Shown: positions 1 through 5,107 of the stretch, piece by piece
How positions within the stretch are numbered: the first letter of the stretch is position 1
Layout: every line of letters begins with the position of its first letter
DNA from: Paludibacter sp.
GTDB lineage: Bacteria; Bacteroidota; Bacteroidia; Bacteroidales; Paludibacteraceae
DNA length: 5,202 nucleotides
NCBI GenBank assembly: GCA_024709185.1
Contig: JANJXE010000044.1
Span: 1 to 5,202, forward strand
Direction: 5' to 3'
The notes under the pieces: model-generated
Databases searched by the model: none
Told to the model about the DNA's origin: nothing
What the model saw: only the letters and a program-made list of their open reading frames with translations
Made by a program: the position numbers and the translations under genes

Positions 1-553
1 GTGGAGTTGCAAATACCTTTCGACCAGAAGGGAGGTATTCGCGTTCGGAACTGGCCGGGAGTGGAGCGTGACGACCGGGTTTGCCCAAAGCAGCTGCATT
101 GCCTGAAGTTGCTGCACTTCCTACAGCTCCCGACTGTTTGCCGGTTGAGCTTGTTTCTTCGCTTGCCGCCATTACCCCTTCATTACCTGCGCTTTCGAGC
201 GTGCCTACCACACCGGCAACTTCATCTTCCTGTTGACCGGATTCGGGTACATACAAATCGTCATCCTCTTCCATTAAATGTCCCGAAGCCATTTCGGCAG
301 GTGTAAGCACTTCGGCCTCTCCTTCCACCTGGATCTCGGCCAGCGGTTCACCCACGTGAATTACATCGCCGGGCTTACCGAATATCTTGAGTACAATACC
401 AGTGCGCGGCGACGGAATATCGGCCGTAACCTTATCGGTTTCCATACTTACCAGCAAGTCTCCGGCCTTCACAGCCTGACCTTCCTTTACGTAAATTTCA
501 TGAATGGTACCTTCTTCGAGGCCTTCGCCTATGTCGGGGAAACGGAAAAGCAT
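1..553 (-). CDS. pdhC: Dihydrolipoamide acyltransferase (E2) of a 2-oxoacid dehydrogenase complex, N-terminal 184 residues; C-terminus outside window
   Basis: E2 is the core of the pyruvate/branched-chain 2-oxoacid dehydrogenase complex in the cytoplasm; its swinging lipoyl arm carries the acyl group from E1 to CoA. Reading the minus strand from the ATG at 553 gives an open frame to the window edge. Residues 1-76 are a single lipoyl domain, starting MLFRFPDIGEGLEEG, with the lipoylated lysine as Lys41 in METDKVTADIPSP. Residues 77-170 form a linker, first acidic (EEDDD at 95-99), then rich in Ala, Gly, Ser and Thr. Residues 177-184 (GRKVFATP) match the start of the peripheral subunit-binding domain that docks E1 or E3. 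The catalytic acyltransferase domain with its HxxxDG motif would lie beyond base 1. No Shine-Dalgarno is visible before the start, which is AT-rich. It is the third gene after E1alpha and E1beta. The family is certain; pyruvate as substrate is inferred from the PdhA-like E1alpha. Confidence 0.92.
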   Translation of the reverse strand, partial: MLFRFPDIGEGLEEGTIHEIYVKEGQAVKAGDLLVSMETDKVTADIPSPRTGIVLKIFGKPGDVIHVGEPLAEIQVEGEAEVLTPAEMASGHLMEEDDDLYVPESGQQEDEVAGVVGTLESAGNEGVMAASEETSSTGKQSGAVGSAATSGNAAALGKPGRHAPLPASSEREYLPSGRKVFATP

Positions 554-565
554 AATATTGAATGT

Positions 566-694
566 TTAATGATAAATGATAAATGATTAATGGGTGCGGT
601 TAAGAGATGATTTACATTTAATGAGTAATAAGATTGATGAAAAGCGAATAGCATGTACAATACCACCCATTAATCATTAATCATTTATCATTAA
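566..694. repeat. Inverted-repeat element with 31-base arms made of AATGATW heptamers
   Basis: The left arm (566-596) and the reverse complement of the right arm (664-694) match at 30 of 31 bases, with a 67-base spacer. Each arm is a short tandem array of a 7-base unit, AATGATA or AATGATT, closing with AATGGGTG at the inner end. The element fills most of the 149-base gap between the E1beta stop and the E2 start. The operon transcript could fold it into a long AT-rich stem ending 12 bases before the E2 ATG. There is no T-tract on the E2-proximal side and no clear target-site duplication. It could be a miniature mobile or dispersed intergenic repeat, or an intercistronic hairpin affecting E2 level. 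The inverted repeat is certain; its role is unknown. Confidence 0.85.
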
Positions 695-702
695 TAATTA
701 AT

Positions 703-1680
703 TTAATAGTTTTTAAGTTGTATCATTTCGTACAGGATTCGTTCGGGGGTTACCAGGTAGAACTTCTCACCCTGAGCCAATGGAACAATCGTATCGAAGC
801 CCATCACACGGCGGGGAGGCGCTTCCAGCGACAGAAAAGCTTCTTCGTTGGCAATGGTCACCAACTCGGAGCCAACACTGAAGGACTGTGGCGCTTCGGC
901 AACAATCAATACGCGGCCTGTCTTGCGAATAGAAGCACCAACTGTTTCGCGGTCGATAGGGTAGATGGTGCGCAAATCGACTATTTCTACCGAAATTCCT
1001 TCGGCTTTGGCCATCTCAGCCGCTTTCTGACATTCGCGAACCAGAGCGCCAAAGGTAATCAGGGTAATGTCGGTACCTTCCTGTACTATCTTCGCTTTCC
1101 CAATCGGAATACTGAATTTCTCGTCCGAAACTTCCTGCTTAATTGCCCGGTAAATACGTTTGGGTTCCATAAATATCACCGGATCATCGGTCTCAATAGC
1201 TGAAATCATAAGGCCTTTGGCATCGTGAGGAGTCGATGGAACCACCACTTTGAGTCCGGGAATGTGGGCATACAGCGACTCAGGACTCTCCGAATGGTGT
1301 TCGATGGCATTGATGGCGCCTCCGTAGGGGAAGCGAATCACCATCGGTGCCTTGTACATCCCGCGGGTACGGTTGTTCATGCGCGAAACATTCGAAATGA
1401 TCTGATTGAAAGCAGGATAAGTAAATCCATCAAACTGAAGCTCCACAATGGGCCGCAGTCCGGCCATGGCCATACCCAGTCCTGTTCCCACAATTGCCGA
1501 TTCGGCCAGCGGAGAATCGAACACCCTCTCCACTCCGTATTTTTTTTGAAGTCCTTCGGTAACGCGGAATACGCCGCCTTCCAGACCCACGTCTTCGCCA
1601 AACATCACTACCGAGCGATCTTCGGCTAGTTTTATGTCAAAAGCATTATTCAATGCCTGAACCATATTCATTACACTCAT
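703..1680 (-). CDS. pdhB: 2-oxoacid (pyruvate-type) dehydrogenase E1 component, beta subunit
   Basis: Beta subunit of the thiamine-diphosphate-dependent E1 heterotetramer, which decarboxylates the 2-oxoacid and transfers the acyl group to E2 lipoate. The protein has 325 residues, the usual family length. The pyrimidine-binding half holds FGEDVG (27-32), a conserved Glu60 in SPLAES that should contact the cofactor aminopyrimidine, and the active-site HHSESPE segment (His128, His129). PSTPHDAKGL (148-157) is the typical junction. The C-terminal transketolase domain (about 200-325) includes VDLRTIYPID and ends YEMIQLKNY. I chose the ATG at 1680 because it overlaps the E1alpha stop as ATGA and has AAGGAGG seven bases upstream; an in-frame TTG at 1698 would add six residues inside E1alpha and lacks that spacing. 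Translational coupling fits the 1:1 subunit need. Sequence alone does not separate pyruvate from branched-chain substrates; HHSESPE also resembles branched-chain enzymes. Confidence 0.95.
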   Translation of the reverse strand: MSVMNMVQALNNAFDIKLAEDRSVVMFGEDVGLEGGVFRVTEGLQKKYGVERVFDSPLAESAIVGTGLGMAMAGLRPIVELQFDGFTYPAFNQIISNVSRMNNRTRGMYKAPMVIRFPYGGAINAIEHHSESPESLYAHIPGLKVVVPSTPHDAKGLMISAIETDDPVIFMEPKRIYRAIKQEVSDEKFSIPIGKAKIVQEGTDITLITFGALVRECQKAAEMAKAEGISVEIVDLRTIYPIDRETVGASIRKTGRVLIVAEAPQSFSVGSELVTIANEEAFLSLEAPPRRVMGFDTIVPLAQGEKFYLVTPERILYEMIQLKNY

Positions 1681-2849
1681 CGGCGGGCCTCCTTCCAACG
1701 TAAAAATTGTTCGTAATCAGCTTTTTGTCGTGCCAACTCGTCGGGCATTTCCACATACATGTGTTTGAAAACATCATCGAGTTCGTAGGCACGAAAGGTC
1801 TCAGCAGCAATAAATTGCCGGTCAACTTCTTCCTTGTACGATTCGATAAGGGTGTCTTCACCAGCAAACAAATCATCCTTTGTTATTATGCCGCTATGTA
1901 ATTCAGCCGGGCTGAGGTCAGTTTGCGCAACATTCTCCTCCTTTTCCATCAGAGAGATGTTGTTCAGCTCCATGTGTTTTTTCAACCGTAACAGGGGGTC
2001 TTTCGCTTCCCACAATTTTTCTTCTTCCTTTGTACGGTATTTCGATGGGTCGTCGGAGGTGGTGTGAGCACCTTTGCGATAGGTGTACGCTTCAATCAGC
2101 ACAGGGCCTTTTCCATCGCGTGCCCATTGTATTGCTTCCTGATACGCTTTGTACATGGCAAAAAAGTCGTTACCATCCACCTTAATCCCCGGCATACCAA
2201 AGGCTACAGACTTTACTGCGAGGTTGATGGAGCGGGTCTGTCGCTGCACTGGTACTGATATTGCGTATTGATTGTTCTGAATAGTAAACACCACCGGAAC
2301 CTGCCACACTGCTGCAAAATTCAGTGCTTCACTAAAATCGCCTTCCGATGTGCCGCCATCGCCGATAAAAGGAAAAACCACTTCATCTTTTTTGTTGTAT
2401 TTTACTTCGTATGCAATACCTGTGGCGTGCAGGTACTGCGAACCAATGGGCACACAAATGGGTAATACGTGGTGAGCATCCTTAAAATTACTGCCCTCTT
2501 CATTTCCAAGGTAATACAGAAAAATTTCTTTCAGTGAAACCCCTTTTGCCAGCATAATAGCCATTTCGCGGAATGCCGGCACCAGCCAGTCATCGCGTCG
2601 AATCAGCATGCCTGCAGCCGCCTGAATTGCTTCCTGCCCGAGAATCGGAGGATAGGTGAACATGCGTCCCTGTCGCTGGTACGACACCGCCATGAGGTCG
2701 GCTGTGCGCGCAAATAACATGGATTGATAAGCTTTTCGTATCGTTTCCGGATTCACCTCCGGCATATATTCCGGGTTAATCACCCTTCCCTCATCATCCA
2801 TAATGCGGAATAGTTTATCTTCCGCCGGATTAAAATCATTAAATATCAT
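1677..2849 (-). CDS. pdhA: 2-oxoacid (pyruvate-type) dehydrogenase E1 component, alpha subunit
   Basis: Alpha subunit of E1; it binds the diphosphate of thiamine diphosphate and, with E1beta, performs the rate-setting decarboxylation. The 390-residue product has the cofactor motif GDGGTSEGDF (163-172) closing with Asn192-Asn193, the GDG-x26-NN pattern of this family. Other landmarks are RQGR (59-62), the LVPAFREM segment (89-96), and the loop around GAHTTSDDPSKYR (260-272) with conserved His262. The N-terminal stretch FRIMDDEGRVINPEYMP resembles the Gram-positive PdhA type, which favours pyruvate, although related branched-chain enzymes cannot be excluded. Residues about 303-330 look like extra sequence before the usual C-terminal helix (LIESYKEEVDRQF), and the protein is longer than the ~360-370 residues I expect for PdhA. 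The start at 2849 has no Shine-Dalgarno; Met17 (2801) is a less likely alternative. First gene of the operon. Confidence 0.95.
   Translation of the reverse strand: MIFNDFNPAEDKLFRIMDDEGRVINPEYMPEVNPETIRKAYQSMLFARTADLMAVSYQRQGRMFTYPPILGQEAIQAAAGMLIRRDDWLVPAFREMAIMLAKGVSLKEIFLYYLGNEEGSNFKDAHHVLPICVPIGSQYLHATGIAYEVKYNKKDEVVFPFIGDGGTSEGDFSEALNFAAVWQVPVVFTIQNNQYAISVPVQRQTRSINLAVKSVAFGMPGIKVDGNDFFAMYKAYQEAIQWARDGKGPVLIEAYTYRKGAHTTSDDPSKYRTKEEEKLWEAKDPLLRLKKHMELNNISLMEKEENVAQTDLSPAELHSGIITKDDLFAGEDTLIESYKEEVDRQFIAAETFRAYELDDVFKHMYVEMPDELARQKADYEQFLRWKEARR
1688..1694 (-). promoter_or_regulatory. Strong Shine-Dalgarno (AAGGAGG) for E1beta
   Basis: On the minus strand AAGGAGG lies seven bases before the ATG at 1680 and within the last codons of E1alpha. 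It fixes the E1beta start. It stands out because E1alpha and E2 in the same operon have no comparable site, which is usual in Bacteroidota. Confidence 0.8.
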
Positions 2850-2963
2850 TCAATCAGATTTTTTGCCTTTATAGCTGTTTTCAACCAGGGTAAGCAGTTA
2901 ACTGTACATGCCGATTGCAGTTTTTGGGCTTTAATAGTAACAACGAAGTGGGAATTTGGTTCG

Positions 2964-2996
2964 ATGTGTAACACTATCAAAATATATATTACACAT
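2964..2996. promoter_or_regulatory. Operator-like inverted repeat in the divergent intergenic region
   Basis: ATGTGTAA at 2964-2971 and TTACACAT at 2989-2996 are perfect 8-base inverted repeats, 25 bases apart start to start, with an AT-rich 17-base spacer. The left half extends into GTGTAACAC, itself nearly symmetric. The site lies 115 bases before the E1alpha start and about 40 bases before the promoter-like box of the lipoprotein gene, where a shared regulator could bind. On the minus strand TATTTTG near the same place is one base short of a TAnnTTTG box for E1alpha. The symmetry is visible; binding is inference. Confidence 0.3.
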
Positions 2997-3037
2997 TCTC
3001 CTCACATCTTTGAAACAGTCCTGTAATACCAGCAATC

Positions 3038-3045
3038 TACTTTTG
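3038..3045 (+). promoter_or_regulatory. Bacteroidota-type -7 promoter box for the lipoprotein gene
   Basis: TACTTTTG fits the Bacteroidota -7 consensus TAnnTTTG. A TTTG at 3009-3012 could be the -33 element, but the 25-base spacer is longer than the usual ~19, so the upstream half is weak. Transcription would begin near 3051, leaving a leader of about 30 bases before the ATG at 3082, with a purine-rich AAAGGTAAG as possible ribosome contact. Confidence 0.45.
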
Positions 3046-3081
3046 CACCGAAACTTAGTGTACAAATTAAAGGTAAGAAAA

Positions 3082-4482
3082 ATGAGAAAATTATTCTTGA
3101 AATTCGCTGTTGTATTGATTACTGCAACAACTGTATTTAGCTCGTGTGAAGAGAAAGTAGAAGAAGATCCGGATGCCTCGTTGAAGGATTTTCCCAACGA
3201 AGTGATTGTAAAATCGGCGATCAAAGGCACCCGCAACTGGGTGAAAGACTCTGTATATATTCTGATGGGCCAGATCAACGTGGAAGGTACATTGAACATT
3301 GCTCCCGGTACTATTGTAAAAGGTGACAAGGTTACCAAAGGCACGCTGGTGGTTGTTCCCGGTGGCAAACTGAATGCCGTGGGTACTGTTACACAGCCCA
3401 TCGTGTTTACTTCGCGTATGGCGGCCGGTGCCCGTAGTGCCGGTGACTGGGGTGGGATTATCCTGGTAGGAAAAGCTCCGGTTAACCAGTCAAATGCAAC
3501 AGTAGAAGGTTTGTCGAATCCGGTTGATTACGGAACTTCGGCTTTTGCTACCCGCGACGAAAACGATAGCTCGGGTAAACTGAAATATGTTCGTATCGAA
3601 TTCTCAGGAATTGCGCTTCAGCCTGACAAAGAAACCAACGGTCTGACCATGTGTGCTGTGGGTAAAGGAACAGAAATTTCGCATGTACAGGTTTCTTTTG
3701 GTGGAGACGATGCTTTCGAATGGTTTGGTGGTAATGTGAACGCAAAATACCTTATTGCGTATGCAACGGTCGACGATTGCTGGGATGTGGACTTTGGTTA
3801 CTCCGGAAATGTGCAGTATGGTGTAAGTATCAGTAATCCACGTACCGCCGATGTGTCGGGCTCGAATGGTTTTGAGTCGGACAACGATGCCAGTGGTTCG
3901 GCTGCTTCGCCCAAAACCTCGGGTGTATTTTCAAATATGACTATAATTGGTCCATTCAAGACGACCGCTGATAAGGATGTAAATGCCAATTTCGCTGCGG
4001 GAATGCACCTGCGTCGCAATACCTCGATTTCGATTTTTAACTCTGTGATTGCAGGATGGAATACGGCCGGATTGTTGCTCGATGCTACAACAACTCATGC
4101 AAATGCAACTTCAGGATCAATGACTCTGCAAAATGTTGCCATCGTTGGTACCAAAGCTACAGCACTTAAGGGAGCTTCCAGTGTTACCGATGCCCAGGCT
4201 GCTGAGTTTTTCAATACTGCTTCCTTTGGCAATAAATTGATTGCTACCACTGTCGAAGCTGGTATTGATAAATCATTCTACAATCCTAAAGCTACTGTCG
4301 GGACTCCTGAAAGTTTCCTTCCTGCTTCCGGTTCGCCTCTGCTGGGTGCTGGTGCCTTTACACATGCGAAACTGCAGGATGCTTTCTTCGACAAATCAGC
4401 TACTTATATGGGCGCCTTCGGTACTACAGACTGGACCAAAGAAGCCTGGGTGAACTTCGATCCGCAAAATACAATTTACTAA
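3082..4482 (+). CDS. Outer-surface lipoprotein of a widespread Bacteroidota beta-helix-like family, function unknown
   Basis: A 466-residue predicted lipoprotein. Residues 1-21 are a signal peptide (MRKLFLKF, then a hydrophobic core) ending in a lipobox-like FSSC, with lipidated Cys22. The following EEKVEED is acidic, as in the export signals that send Bacteroidota lipoproteins to the cell surface. Residues about 60-115 look like parallel beta-helix rungs (GTLNIAPGTIVKGD, GTLVVVPGGKLNAVGT, QPIVFTS). Characteristic motifs follow: GDWGGIILVGKAP (121-133), LKYVRIEFSGIALQP (167-181), SFGGDDAFEWFGG (205-217), DDCWDVDFGYSG (231-242), GSNGFESDND (260-269) and a closing YMGAFG. I recognise this layout from Bacteroidota proteins that databases sometimes mislabel, but know no established function. 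No type IX secretion C-terminal domain is evident. The start was set at 3082 by the signal peptide; an upstream in-frame start at 2956 would precede the promoter box. It stands alone, with its own promoter and terminator. Confidence 0.9.
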   Translation: MRKLFLKFAVVLITATTVFSSCEEKVEEDPDASLKDFPNEVIVKSAIKGTRNWVKDSVYILMGQINVEGTLNIAPGTIVKGDKVTKGTLVVVPGGKLNAVGTVTQPIVFTSRMAAGARSAGDWGGIILVGKAPVNQSNATVEGLSNPVDYGTSAFATRDENDSSGKLKYVRIEFSGIALQPDKETNGLTMCAVGKGTEISHVQVSFGGDDAFEWFGGNVNAKYLIAYATVDDCWDVDFGYSGNVQYGVSISNPRTADVSGSNGFESDNDASGSAASPKTSGVFSNMTIIGPFKTTADKDVNANFAAGMHLRRNTSISIFNSVIAGWNTAGLLLDATTTHANATSGSMTLQNVAIVGTKATALKGASSVTDAQAAEFFNTASFGNKLIATTVEAGIDKSFYNPKATVGTPESFLPASGSPLLGAGAFTHAKLQDAFFDKSATYMGAFGTTDWTKEAWVNFDPQNTIY

Positions 4483-4488
4483 CGGATA

Positions 4489-4539
4489 AATGATTAATGG
4501 GATGTGATTAGTCATTTGCCATTAATCATTGTTTTTTTT
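4489..4539 (+). terminator. Hairpin terminator of the lipoprotein gene
   Basis: AATGATTAATGG (4489-4500) and CCATTAATCATT (4519-4530) form a perfect 12-bp stem with an 18-base loop, followed one base later by eight Ts (4532-4539). It begins seven bases after the stop codon. The stem is AT-rich, so strength is uncertain. The stem sequence is the same heptamer-based word found in the repeat at 566-694. Confidence 0.7.
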
Positions 4540-4591
4540 GTAATACATATTAAATTTCGTTGCACATATAGATTTATCGGTCGATGCTGAT

Positions 4592-4599
4592 TAAATTTG
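4592..4599 (+). promoter_or_regulatory. Promoter-like TAAATTTG box before the MORN-like gene
   Basis: TAAATTTG matches the Bacteroidota -7 consensus TAnnTTTG. No TTTG lies at the proper distance upstream, so support is partial. A transcript from here would start near 4606, run straight into the hairpin at 4619-4668, and have a leader of about 185 bases before the ATG at 4791. It is the best promoter candidate in the 308-base stretch 4483-4790. Confidence 0.35.
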
Positions 4600-4618
4600 T
4601 AGCAGAAATGTAACATAC

Positions 4619-4672
4619 AATTGAATTCTGAAAGTTCTTTTTTGAAAAGAATGTTTCAGGATTCAATTTTTT
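4619..4672 (+). terminator. 22-bp hairpin with T-tract: terminator, attenuator or 3' end of a small RNA
   Basis: Bases 4619-4633 pair with 4654-4668 (15 pairs, one of them G-T). After a small internal loop, TTCTTTT (4635-4641) pairs with AAAAGAA (4645-4651) around a three-base loop, TTG. Six Ts (4667-4672) follow, partly inside the stem. This resembles an intrinsic terminator, though AT-rich. It is too far from the lipoprotein stop (137 bases), which already has its own terminator, and it lies just after a promoter-like box. An attenuator in the leader of the next gene, or the end of a ~65-base RNA, are therefore alternatives. The structure is firm; the role is not. Confidence 0.6.
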
Positions 4673-4698
4673 GAAAATAGATTATATACTGAAGGAAT

Positions 4699-4773
4699 AT
4701 GAAACGAGCATACAACCTTTTCACATCCGTGGATATGATAATGTTGAAATGCCAGTCTCATACGACTTTTTAA
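4699..4773 (+). CDS. Possible 24-residue leader peptide
   Basis: A short frame with ATG at 4699 preceded by GAAGGAAT, a good Shine-Dalgarno in a genome where these look uncommon. It encodes MKRAYNLFTSVDMIMLKC and six further residues (QSHTTF), stopping with TAA 17 bases before the MORN-like gene. Its last codons overlap the left arm of the inverted repeat that covers the next start codon, so ribosomes translating it could open that stem. I recognise no family. It may be chance; the ribosome-binding site and position are the only support. Confidence 0.22.
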   Translation: MKRAYNLFTSVDMIMLKCQSHTTF

Positions 4774-4794
4774 AAATTAATTAATATCGTATGA
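4758..4794 (+). promoter_or_regulatory. Inverted repeat sequestering the start codon of the MORN-like gene
   Basis: TCATACGA (4758-4765) and TCGTATGA (4787-4794) are perfect 8-base inverted repeats around a 21-base AT-rich loop. The right arm contains the ATG at 4791-4793. In mRNA the stem would bury the start codon. Chance is possible for an 8-base match, but the placement is striking. Confidence 0.4.
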
Positions 4795-5102
4795 AACAAT
4801 TGATTATAAGCTCGTTGCTACTGGTTGCAGTCGCCCTTTTTGCCCAGTCGCCCGAAAGTAAAATTGTACAGAGCGACGGACTCTTTTTTACAGATGCTAC
4901 CCAAACGAAGTTGTACAGTGGCGAGTACAGGGAATATTTTGAGGACGGATCGTTAAAAGTAGAGATGAACATTAAAGACGGAAAGCCCGAAGGAGCCTAT
5001 ATTGTATATTTCAATAACGGAAAACCCAACGAAGTGCGTGCGTACCGAAACGGGGAATTTCACGGAACCTGGCGGACCTACAACGAAGCTGGTGTGTTGA
5101 TA
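4791..5102 (+). CDS. Secreted MORN-like repeat protein (toxin-antitoxin 'YwqK antitoxin'-like family), truncated by a chimeric join
   Basis: Residues 1-18 (MKQLIISSLLLVAVALFA) form a signal peptide, probably cleaved before Gln19, so the product should be periplasmic or outer-membrane associated. From about residue 41 there are MORN-like repeats with alternating aromatics and Gly-Lys turns: YSGEYREYFEDGSLKVE, then KDGKPEGAYIVYFNNGK, then RNGEFHGTWRTYNEAG. Such proteins are common in Bacteroidota and are often labelled YwqK-family antitoxin, a name not reliable for exported members; the function is unknown. The frame stays open to the window end, but after about residue 103 (base 5099) repeat character is lost and the DNA becomes very GC-rich, matching pntA in another frame. 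I therefore end the real gene near 5102; its true C-terminus is missing. There is no Shine-Dalgarno, and the ATG lies in an inverted repeat. Confidence 0.75.
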
Positions 5103-5107
5103 GTGCG
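5100..5107. other. Chimeric junction between Bacteroidota DNA and high-GC proteobacterial-type DNA
   Basis: Left of this point the MORN-like frame is intact; right of it a different frame encodes PntA. By hand count GC is about 49% for 5001-5100 and 72% for 5101-5202. The PntA frame has a TAG at 5101-5103, so PntA-derived sequence cannot extend further left. GTGCGCGC at 5103-5110 may be the short shared sequence at the join. The exact base cannot be fixed. Confidence 0.85.

Noticed and set aside
1..586. Two plus-strand frames opposite the E2 gene.
   Set aside because: The minus strand encodes a clear lipoyl domain with its lipoyl-lysine; the plus frames are low-complexity shadows.
523..654. 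A 44-codon minus-strand frame starting in the spacer of the inverted-repeat element.
   Set aside because: It overlaps the E2 start in another frame, has no ribosome-binding site, and no recognisable similarity.
568..694. CRISPR-like array from repeated AATGATW units.
   Set aside because: Units are 7 bases, contiguous and without spacers; the arrangement is a tandem array inside inverted arms.
703..1698. An upstream TTG start for E1beta at 1698, adding six residues.
   Set aside because: The ATG at 1680 has AAGGAGG at seven bases, forms the ATGA overlap and gives the standard N-terminus.
718..2465. Several plus-strand open frames of 64-161 codons opposite the E1alpha and E1beta genes.
   Set aside because: They lie entirely antisense to well-conserved enzyme genes, have no family resemblance and no ribosome-binding sites; they are shadows of the real coding frames.
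2931..3401. A 156-codon minus-strand frame opposite the lipoprotein start.
   Set aside because: Antisense to the signal peptide and conserved beta-helix region; it crosses the promoter region and shows no domain.
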